From assembly GCF_902806685.2 (NCBI RefSeq), contig NC_048561.1:4525157-4589156 (forward strand): a stretch of 64,000 nt of DNA, written 5' to 3'. The position numbers and the translations under genes are program-made. This document shows, in pieces, positions 56,425 to 64,000 of the stretch; the first letter of the stretch is position 1, and every line of letters begins with the position of its first letter. The notes under the pieces are model-generated. The model was not told the DNA's origin, searched no databases, and saw nothing but the letters and a program-made list of their open reading frames with translations. Source of the stretch: Maniola hyperantus. Taxonomy: Eukaryota > Arthropoda > Insecta > Lepidoptera > Nymphalidae.

Positions 56425-56444
56425 CTCCCTGCCAAGGCAGGGAG
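56425..56444 (-). promoter_or_regulatory. 5' UTR hairpin of family C (CUUG loop)
   Basis: CUCCCUGC/GCAGGGAG stem as in A, but the loop is CUUG instead of UUCG; both are known extra-stable tetraloop classes. Confidence 0.6.
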
Positions 56445-56476
56445 GTGGGTACCTACGGTGTGGCCCTAATGTGAGT

Positions 56477-56497
56477 CCCCGCCCTTGGGTGACGGGG
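56477..56497 (-). promoter_or_regulatory. Second 5' UTR hairpin of family C
   Basis: The CCCCGUC/GGCGGGG pairing keeps the stem seen in A through a G-U pair; the loop is conserved. Confidence 0.5.
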
Positions 56498-56708
56498 GTG
56501 TGAACCTATGCTGCGCTTAGACTAGTGTACTCACGGAACCTGGGCTCTAGAACTACACTACACTATACACAACGCAGGAACAATCGAAGCACTGGAAATC
56601 CAGGGCACATGCACTGACACAGGGCGAACTCGCGCGAGAGTCGGAGCGGTACCGAGAGGTAGAGCGCATTAGCGAACGTCCGCACGGGGCGGATGCCGAA
56701 CACGGAAT

Positions 56709-57084
56709 CCACCTTTTTAGGTGGATTTGCGTGTGACTTTGTAGCCTTCAGCTTGCGCTTCTGGCCCTTGGATTTCACAGTTGTGAAATCCTCCATTTCG
56801 GAGGAGGCCGGGGATGCCTCAGAGTGAGGCTGCACAATCGGAATTGGCTTGACAGGAGGAGACGTAGAGTCTTCCTCCATAGCCGTGGGGGGGGATGCCG
56901 GCGGGGGGCCGAAGCGCTCGGGCCTCCGCTTGGCGTCGATCTTGAATTTATCCAGATAATCGGGGTTGCTTTTAGCCAAGTCGGCTAACAGCGCAGTCAT
57001 GTCTACATCTTTGTAGATTGTCTGCGGGACGTCCGGGGCCTGGCTGGGCCCCGGCTTTGAATGGGTGGGTTGTTCGGGGGCCAT
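56709..57084 (-). pseudogene. Family A ORF1 N-terminal fragment
   Basis: About 125 codons from MAPEQP, then fused out of context to family C 5' UTR sequence. It lacks the zinc knuckles. Confidence 0.85.
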
Positions 57085-57108
57085 CTCGACCCCGGTAATA
57101 CTTGTTAC

Positions 57109-57128
57109 CTCCCTGCCGAAGCAGGGAG
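57109..57128 (-). promoter_or_regulatory. 5' UTR UUCG hairpin, A fragment
   Basis: Identical to 42561-42580; a second hairpin lies at 57162-57182. Confidence 0.6.
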
Positions 57129-57489
57129 ATGAGTGCCTACTGTATGTAGCCCTACACTTGACCCCGTCCTTGGGTGACGGGGGTGTGAAAATGCCCTACG
57201 TTAGGCTGTTCACAGCCTTCGTCTTATTCTAGTGTACTTACTGTTTAAAACCGGACTCCAGAACTTCACCAACTAGAAATAACACAAAGCTTAAACCTAT
57301 ACCCAACACCGAAGCACCGTCACTACGTCACACAGTCGAATACGCTCTCCGAAACCGCTCGGATCGAACACCACTGCACACAAACGGAGGCTAATACGTC
57401 GAACGCGCGCCGTACTGATCGTATCGTGCGATAAGATCTGCGTCTGGAAGCGACGTCTGCACGCGTTGGACGTTTCTACCGGTCGTCCG

Positions 57490-57497
57490 TATTTATA
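57490..57497 (-). promoter_or_regulatory. TATA box of the H4 deleted from unit 5
   Basis: TATAAATA with tandem copy, 11 bp from the A fragment's 5' end. Its H4 gene is gone; transcription would run into A, C and B. Confidence 0.7.
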
Positions 57498-58163
57498 GTA
57501 TTTATAGGTACGCGCGAGAAAGAAAGAGACACACACAACAACTTGCTTGGTGGGACTGGGACGCGACGTCGAGAGACGCGGGGGGGGAGGGGAGGGGAGG
57601 GGTGGGGAGGAGGGTGTGTTTGTTGGTGTATGATTTAATAATATTGACAAAATTAGCTATCTATTAACGAAGGGATTATTTTGGAAAAAAAAAAAAAAAA
57701 AAAAAAAAAAAACAAGTTAAATAATTAGGATTTCATGTGACATACCTATCAATTTATCAAAATCGGTTGCCGAGCCGTGAGTTAAGTTGCGTTACAAACG
57801 GACATATATAATATATATATATATATTATTCAATATGTGCAGGTCAAAGACGTCATAATATTTTTTTTTTTTTTTTTTTTTTTTTTAATTCATTACAGTC
57901 GGCGTGTAGGTGTAAGTATCTATAATAAAATAGGTACCTAGTAGGTACGTAATTAATTAACGTCTTATGATGTAGGTAGGTAGGTCGATACCTAACTACT
58001 GCATAGGGTATTTTAATAGGTGATCAACAAAACCGCCAACACGAGCAGGTAGAGCAACTGTGTTAACACCGAGCACCTCATGTACGTGCAGGGTAGGTAG
58101 AATAGAATACGAGAGAGAAGTAAAGTAGCCCTAGGTGGTAGTTATCTAATATGAAAGTTTTGT

Positions 58164-58179
58164 GGCCCTGAAAAGGGCC
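58164..58179 (-). terminator. Histone 3' stem-loop of H3, unit 6
   Basis: Standard hairpin. Confidence 0.93.
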
Positions 58180-58256
58180 TTTTGCATTGCTACGAATCAG
58201 GTAGGGTACCTACTACATATGATTAGGTAAGTGAGCACCCGACGACGCTCGCACAT

Positions 58257-58673
<417 letters not shown>

Positions 58674-58776
58674 CTACTAAAAGAGAGTGAAAAAAAAAAA
58701 ATAACTTTTATCGTGCGCGCGTCCAGTCGCAACTGACACTGTTAATTTATAAAAATTTCCCCGCCGGGCTCTGAAT

Positions 58777-58784
58777 CTTATATA
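58777..58784 (-). promoter_or_regulatory. TATA box of H3, unit 6
   Basis: TATATAAG, uninterrupted. Confidence 0.7.
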
Positions 58785-59409
58785 CGAATGACGCGGGGAG
58801 GAAAGGGGCGAGAGGGGAAGCGGGCAGGCAGTGCGCGCGCGACACAGACACATGATTGAAAGAGATTCGCTTATTATATAAATTTATTGTTGTGTTGTCC
58901 GGTATTAGGTACTTAAAAAATAATAATAATAATAATAATGGGTAGGTAGGTAGGTAGGTGGGTAAATATGTAGGTATTAGATATTTTGTCATAGTTGCCA
59001 TTATTATTATTATTATTACTATTATTATTACAAACAAACAACATCAACGGATCGAAGAAAAAAAAAAAAAAAAAAAAAAAACCGAAACCGCACGCATTCT
59101 CGGATGATCAGCCGAAGCCAACGCGGCAAATAAGAGTAGGCATATAGGTATAATTGTATTTCCGGTAGGTACCTACCTGATTAATTTTTAAGTTGTAATG
59201 TATTCAAGTAGTAGGTAGGAGGTACCTATTTAATTGTTAAAGCGTAATTCCAGCTAGGTGATTAGCGAAGGAAGCGCCGAGAATAGGTACCTATTATAGA
59301 TAGGGTAGACAGGACTGTGTTTCTAACATTATTATTAATTAACATTTTAGTAGTCAATAAAAGTAGGTAGGTAAGTACCTATGCAGGTTTGAAGTAGGAA
59401 TCATTTTGT

Positions 59410-59425
59410 GGCCCTGAAAAGGGCC
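59410..59425 (-). terminator. Histone 3' stem-loop of H2B, unit 6
   Basis: Standard hairpin. Confidence 0.93.
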
Positions 59426-59484
59426 TTTTGTTTACATATATCTCGTTCACTTCTAACGAGGAAGAGAAGACGCGAAGGGCTAGC

Positions 59485-59859
59485 TTACTTCGAGCTGGTG
59501 TACTTGGTGACGGCCTTTGTGCCTTCACTGACCGCGTGCTTGGCCAGCTCTCCCGGCAGCAGTAGTCTCACAGAGGTCTGCACCTCCCTGGAGGTGATCG
59601 TCGATCTCTTGTTGTAGTGGGCGAGACGGGAGGCCTCGGCGGCGATGCGCTCAAATATGTCGTTCACGAACGAGTTCATGATCGACATAGCCTTACTGGA
59701 GATACCGGTGTCGGGGTGGACCTGCTTGAGCACCTTGTAGATGTAAATAGCGTAGCTCTCCTTCCTCTTGTGCTTCTTCTTTTTCTTGTCAGACTTGGAG
59801 ATATTCTTCTGGGCCTTGCCGGATTTCTTGGCTGCCTTACCGCTAGTCTTGGGTGGCAT
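59485..59859 (-). CDS. H2B: Histone H2B, unit 6
   Basis: 124 aa, identical to unit 1. Confidence 0.97.
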   Translation of the reverse strand: MPPKTSGKAAKKSGKAQKNISKSDKKKKKHKRKESYAIYIYKVLKQVHPDTGISSKAMSIMNSFVNDIFERIAAEASRLAHYNKRSTITSREVQTSVRLLLPGELAKHAVSEGTKAVTKYTSSK

Positions 59860-60528
59860 ATTGTACTAAGTACGTTCTGCGAGCACTATTACAAACAGAC
59901 ACTGAATAGGTAACGCGACCGCTGTACCGATGAGACGCTACAGAAGTGTGATCGGCTACCGGCGGGTCTATCGAGTTTTGTTAGTTTCTCAGCGCGGCAG
60001 AGTAGCGACTGCGGCGAGCGGCTTGGTCCGATTCGACCAATCGTCGAACGATTTTAATTGTTCCGCGTGAGGGGGATGGAGGGGGGGGGGGGGGAGTGCG
60101 GCGTAATTTCGAGGACCCCTGCCCCCTCTCCGCTCGCTGGTGATAAAATAATAATAATTATACCCCAAATTATTTAAAAAAAATAAAAAAAAAAAAATGT
60201 ATGTATGTATGTATGTATGTATGTATGTACGTACGTATGTAACGCATCTGGGTTTCACCCTTTTCGACTTTCTAAATTTACTTTAAAAATTAGGTAGGTG
60301 TGGTACGCGACAGGTCGCGATGGCAGTCGGGAAGGGACCCCCCCCCCCCCCCCCCCGCATCATACCCCGATTGCCATCTCAACCTGTCGCGGACCTATAG
60401 GTAGGTAGTTAGTTAGTTACCGTCTACTATGTTGTTGTTGTATAATATCTTATTAGGTAGATATACCTACGTTATAAAGATATTGTGTTGTATCGTTGAT
60501 ATCATTATTAATATTGGAACAGTTTTGT

Positions 60529-60544
60529 GGCCCTGAAAAGGGCC
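60529..60544 (-). terminator. Histone 3' stem-loop of H2A, unit 6
   Basis: Standard hairpin. Confidence 0.93.
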
Positions 60545-60615
60545 TTTTGTTCATTTCTTGATAGAAATAATATTGAGTAATCAATGTAGATAGATGGGCA
60601 CCAAGGTGTAGGTGT

Positions 60616-60990
60616 TTAAGCCTTCTTCTCGGTCTTCTTGGGCAACAGGACAGCTTGGATGTTCGGCAACACGCCACCCTGTGCGATAGTCACGCCAGAG
60701 AGGAGCTTGTTCAGTTCCTCGTCGTTGCGGATGGCCAGCTGGAGATGCCTGGGTATGATCCTGGTCTTCTTGTTGTCGCGCGCCGCGTTGCCGGCCAACT
60801 CGAGAACTTCAGCGGCCAGGTACTCCATCACGGCCGCGAGGTAAACGGGCGCGCCGGCACCGACGCGTTCAGCGTAGTTGCCCTTCCTCAGCAGCCGGTG
60901 AATACGTCCGACGGGAAACTGTAGACCGGCACGGTTCGAGCGAGACTTGACCTTTCCCTTAACTTTGCCGCCTTTGCCACGCCCGGACAT
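60616..60990 (-). CDS. H2A: Histone H2A, unit 6
   Basis: 124 aa, identical to unit 1, with a whole promoter (TATATAAA at 61101-61108). Confidence 0.97.
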   Translation of the reverse strand: MSGRGKGGKVKGKVKSRSNRAGLQFPVGRIHRLLRKGNYAERVGAGAPVYLAAVMEYLAAEVLELAGNAARDNKKTRIIPRHLQLAIRNDEELNKLLSGVTIAQGGVLPNIQAVLLPKKTEKKA

Positions 60991-61100
60991 TGTTGTTGAG
61001 AAGTTTAAAAACAATCTAAATCACAAATGTACGTGTACGTTGTGTACACGCGTGCGAGCGGAGCGGTGAACTCTTTAAAAAACCATCGCGTCGAGCCGCA

Positions 61101-61108
61101 TTTATATA
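61101..61108 (-). promoter_or_regulatory. TATA box of H2A, unit 6 (intact promoter)
   Basis: TATATAAA, 111 bp before the ATG; the insertion site is empty. Confidence 0.75.
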
Positions 61109-62043
61109 GTAAAACCGCGCTCCTTAGTAAGGTGGGGATAGCGACGAGCCACCACGGGCACGTTTGCATCAAGTTTGTTTGTTTTTTTGAAAATGCGACG
61201 TTGCATGTAGAGAAGGGACAGCGAAGCGACAACGTCGCATTGAAAAATTCTACGAAAATGTTATTATTTTATTTTTTTTGTTTTTTTTTCAATGTCAAAA
61301 GAAAATACGATAAGACGGACGGACGGAGCGGGAGTCGGGATCGGGTTCGTCGGCTGGCCGTGATGTGCGACGTGCGACGTGAACGAGCTGAGCGTAGTAG
61401 TACATAGGCCTAGTAGATAGAGTATATATAGTGTGTATTGTAGGTACCTATGTATACAATATTTTAGTCTAATAGACCGTGTGTGTGTGAACTGTGAATG
61501 AGATGAAAGAAGAAGAATAATCGTCAATCAGTGTTAGTGTTAGTGGTAGGTAGTGGTAGTGCTATGGTACTTATGACCATGATCCAAGCAAACAAACGTT
61601 CCTCCCGGTCGGTGTCGGTGTCGGTGTTGGGGACAATGGGCAGAGAAACTTTCAGCTTTTATAATTACCTAATTATTTATGAAGTACTTACTAATAAAAT
61701 AAATTAGTAAGTAATTAATATAGACCGTAGGTAATTATTGTAGTAAACTAAATAATTAAATAAGCTATATAAGATAGATAGGTAGGTAGGTACCTATATA
61801 TCTTATATAGCTTATTTAATGGTATGATTGGTACCTATGTAATTATTATTATGTATAGAATATACCTAGGGTAGGTAGTAACATATTGAGCTTTTAAAGG
61901 TGTTAACAGGTACCTACCTAAGTTAACTACCATGACCATAGAAATAGTATAATATAAAATAACTGGTACTTGTATATTATATACAGTTGTAAAACGTGCC
62001 TTTTTAGCGTAGAGTAGGCGAAGCGAGCTTTAATTTCTTTTTG

Positions 62044-62417
62044 TTAGGCATTCACAAACGCGAGCGAAGCGAGCGTTTTTTTTTTTGTTAGGCATTTTTT
62101 TTGTTAGGCATTTTTTTTTTTAGGCATTCTCAAACGCGAGCGAAGCGAGCGTTTTTTTTTTGTTAGGCATTCACAAACGCGAGCGAAGCGAGCGTTTTTT
62201 TTTTGTAGGCATTCACAAACGCGAGCGAAGCGAGCGTTTTTTTTTTTTAGGCATTTTTACAAACGCGAGCGAAGCGAGCGTTTTTTTTTTGTTAGGCATT
62301 CACAAACGCGAGCGAAGCGAGCGTTTTTTTTTTTTGTAGGCATTCACAAACGCGAGCGAAGCGAGCGTTTTTTTTTTTAGGCATTTTCACAAAAGCGAGC
62401 GTTTTTTTTAGGCATTT
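62044..62417. repeat. Minisatellite GCGAGCGAAGCGAGCG, unit 6
   Basis: Complete array, like unit 4. Confidence 0.85.
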
Positions 62418-62581
62418 AAAAAATAAATATGACTAAATTTTAAAATAGTAATTTTAAAATAGTCGGGCTTAATTTTTTTTTGATGTATGAAATATTCGTT
62501 TTTCAACCTCAAAAGAATGTTGTAGGTGTAATAAAACGAACTAATGGCTAGTATATTTGGTAGGTATAGGAAATGTGTGTT

Positions 62582-62597
62582 AGCCCTGAAAAGGGCT
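62582..62597 (-). terminator. Histone 3' stem-loop of H1, unit 6 (variant)
   Basis: AGCCCU/AGGGCU hairpin. Confidence 0.85.
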
Positions 62598-62692
62598 TTT
62601 TATTGTTGCGGTTGTAAAGCCGCACGCAGAACTCTTGAACGCGCGCTTCATCGCCGGAACGTCCGTCGTCCGCCGCAGCACGGAGCCGCTTG

Positions 62693-62694
<2 letters not shown>

Positions 62695-62724
<30 letters not shown>
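62695..62724. repeat. (GGCT)n microsatellite, unit 6 (long allele)
   Basis: About seven copies in the H1 3' UTR. Confidence 0.8.
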
Positions 62725-62795
62725 TCAACACGGACGGCGAATAGCGAGCAGTTCGACGATGGCCGAAGGCGGCAGAGCAAGTAGAGCTGATGAGC

Positions 62796-63536
62796 TTACT
62801 TTTTTGCAGCGGCGGCCTTCTTGGCGGCGGGTTTAGTCTTGGGCGCGGCCTTCTTCGGTTTCGGCGCTTTCGGTTTCTTCGTGGGCGGTTTGGCAGTCTT
62901 CTTCGCCTTGGAGGCGGCGCCCTTGGCCTTGGCCGGGGACGCGGCGGCGACGGACGTCTTCTTCGCGGCGGGCTTCTTCCTCTTGGCCGCGGCGGCCTTC
63001 TTGTCCCTGGCGGTCGCGGCGGCGGTCTTCGCCCTCGACGGGGACGAGGCGGCCGCCGCGGCGGCGGAGGCGGCCTTCTTGCCACCCCTGGCGCCGGCCG
63101 CGGCCGCGGTGGAGGCGGCCTTCTTGGCCCTGGCGGAGGCGGCGGACGCGGCGGCGCCCTTGCCGCCGCCGGCGGGCTTCTTGGACGCGGACGACTTCGA
63201 CTCGAGCTTGAACGAGCCCGACGCACCCTTGCCCTTGGTCTGGATCAGCGCGCCGGACTCGACGGCGCTCTTCAGGTACTTCCTGATGAAAGGCGCCATC
63301 TTCTCAGCGTCTACCTTGTACTGGGCGGCGATGTACTTCTTGATGGCCTGCAGCGAGGAGCCGCTCCTCTCCTTGAGCTCCTTGATGGCGCTGTTCACCA
63401 TCTCGGACGTCTTCGGGTGGGTGGGCTTCGCCTTCGGCTTCTTGGCGGCGGCGCCGCCGGCGCCCGCGGAGGCCTTGGGCTTCTTCGCGGGTGTCGCCGG
63501 GGCGGGTGCTTCGGATGCGACTGCGGAGTCTGACAT
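62796..63536 (-). CDS. H1: Linker histone H1, unit 6
   Basis: 246 aa, identical to unit 1. The H4 gene of this unit lies beyond the window. Confidence 0.96.
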   Translation of the reverse strand: MSDSAVASEAPAPATPAKKPKASAGAGGAAAKKPKAKPTHPKTSEMVNSAIKELKERSGSSLQAIKKYIAAQYKVDAEKMAPFIRKYLKSAVESGALIQTKGKGASGSFKLESKSSASKKPAGGGKGAAASAASARAKKAASTAAAAGARGGKKAASAAAAAASSPSRAKTAAATARDKKAAAAKRKKPAAKKTSVAAASPAKAKGAASKAKKTAKPPTKKPKAPKPKKAAPKTKPAAKKAAAAKK

Positions 63537-64000
63537 TTTATTGTTTGATGATGCACGTGCCACGACACAAAACACTGAGAACAATAGTGCACTGCACTAT
63601 ACAGACATAGATACGCCGCATGAGGTCGCTGTCGGTAGTAAGGCTCGTGGCTATACCGTAAGGAGAACCGCGATGTCGCTAGACATTTTCCCGTACGAAT
63701 ACTTACAACTTTTCACTAGCATGCATCAGATTAAAACAAAATTATATATTCCCATTTAAGTTTTCCATCATTTGTTACGATCGTGTCGTTTTATCATGAG
63801 CCTGTCCGTGTCGTGGTATAATTTAATCGCACGTCGCCTCTTTGTGAACGGAGTGATCGATGTTTAATTTCGGTACACCGCTAGTCGCGTACCTCGGGTC
63901 CCGTTTAAAAGCGATTTTTCTCTATAAAACAATGCTTACATCATTGTATATCTTACCAAATTAAAAGCTGAGATTCTACTCTATTCATACGACCACTCAT

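Larger units (their letters stand above)
51663..56708 (-). mobile_element. Family C jockey-type element, near full length, in the retroelement chain
   Basis: About 5.05 kb and closely related to A, with similar ORFs, 5' UTR hairpins and an almost identical 3' UTR. Its 3' end abuts the H2A-promoter site (TTAAAAAACCATC, 51650-51662), 13 bp from the TATA box in empty-site terms. Its 5' side abuts the middle of an A ORF1 with no duplication, so the right flank was lost in a later deletion. Tail CCGAAACAACACAAAA. Confidence 0.9.
56709..57478 (-). mobile_element. Family A 5' fragment (5' UTR and ORF1 start) in the H4 promoter remnant
   Basis: 770 bp equal to 42161-42930 of the complete copy. The right junction (GTTTCTA, then CCGGTCGTCCG) is identical to that of the full-length A, so both descend from one insertion. 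The left side is cut in ORF1 and joined to family C. Confidence 0.92.

Noticed and set aside
46711..56435. R1-, R2- or telomere-specific element identity
   Set aside because: ORF1 zinc knuckles, the AP endonuclease and the RT motifs fit the jockey clade, and there is no restriction-like endonuclease or rDNA target. Clade assignment still needs a tree.

Overview
The window is a stretch of a tandem replication-dependent histone gene cluster from an animal, almost certainly an insect. The H2A, H2B and H1 proteins and the abundant GGTAGGTACCTACC-type spacer words look aphid-like (Hemiptera) to me, but the species call is inference. Every gene lies on the minus strand, so the five genes of each unit run head to tail in transcription order H4, H1, H2A, H2B, H3. 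An uninterrupted unit is about 7.8 kb (H3 at 12891 to H3 at 20697). All mRNAs end in the histone 3' stem-loop (GGCCCU-UUUC-AGGGCC; AGCCCU/AGGGCU in H1) and no poly(A) signal is needed.

Layout: (0) 1-546, 5' end of a non-LTR element (family A) in the promoter of an H4 gene lying off the left edge. (1) Unit 1, 557-12110: H3, H2B, H2A, a 5'-truncated A element at 4180-7927, H1, H4. (2) Unit 2, 12111-19915: complete and empty. (3) Unit 3, 19916-28582: H3, H2B, H2A, the same truncated A element (23529-27277), then a 200-N gap where H1 and H4 should be. (4) Unit 4, 28783-37860: frameshifted H3, a family C fragment (30075-31339) in the H3 promoter, H2B, H2A, H1, H4; sequence from 28783 to about 31760 is full of single-base indels and looks like poor consensus. 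(4/5) A full-length A element (37861-42930) in the promoter of the unit-4 H4. (5) Unit 5, 42931-46534: H3, H2B, H2A, then family B (46535-51649), family C (51663-56708) and a 5' piece of A (56709-57478); H1 and H4 are missing. (6) Unit 6, 57479-64000: H3, H2B, H2A, H1, cut by the window end.

A, B and C are jockey-clade-type non-LTR retrotransposons: a gag-like ORF1 with three zinc knuckles, and an ORF2 with an AP-type endonuclease and reverse transcriptase and no RNase H. They are all in the same orientation as the histone genes.

The main discovery candidate is their placement. At the H2A, H4 and H3 promoters the 3' junctions of A and C copies sit exactly 12 bp downstream of a TATAWAWR box (13 bp for full-length C, 15 bp for B). 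The 10-11 bp target duplication occupies about -11 to -1 of the predicted transcription start. Where the duplication is intact, the element's first base lies 30-31 bp from the TATA T, i.e. at the expected start site. No insertion is seen at H1 or H2B, where I find no TATA box. This suggests elements that home to TATA promoters of histone genes and take over the host TATA box to transcribe themselves. Unequal exchange has then copied, chained and partly deleted the insertions.
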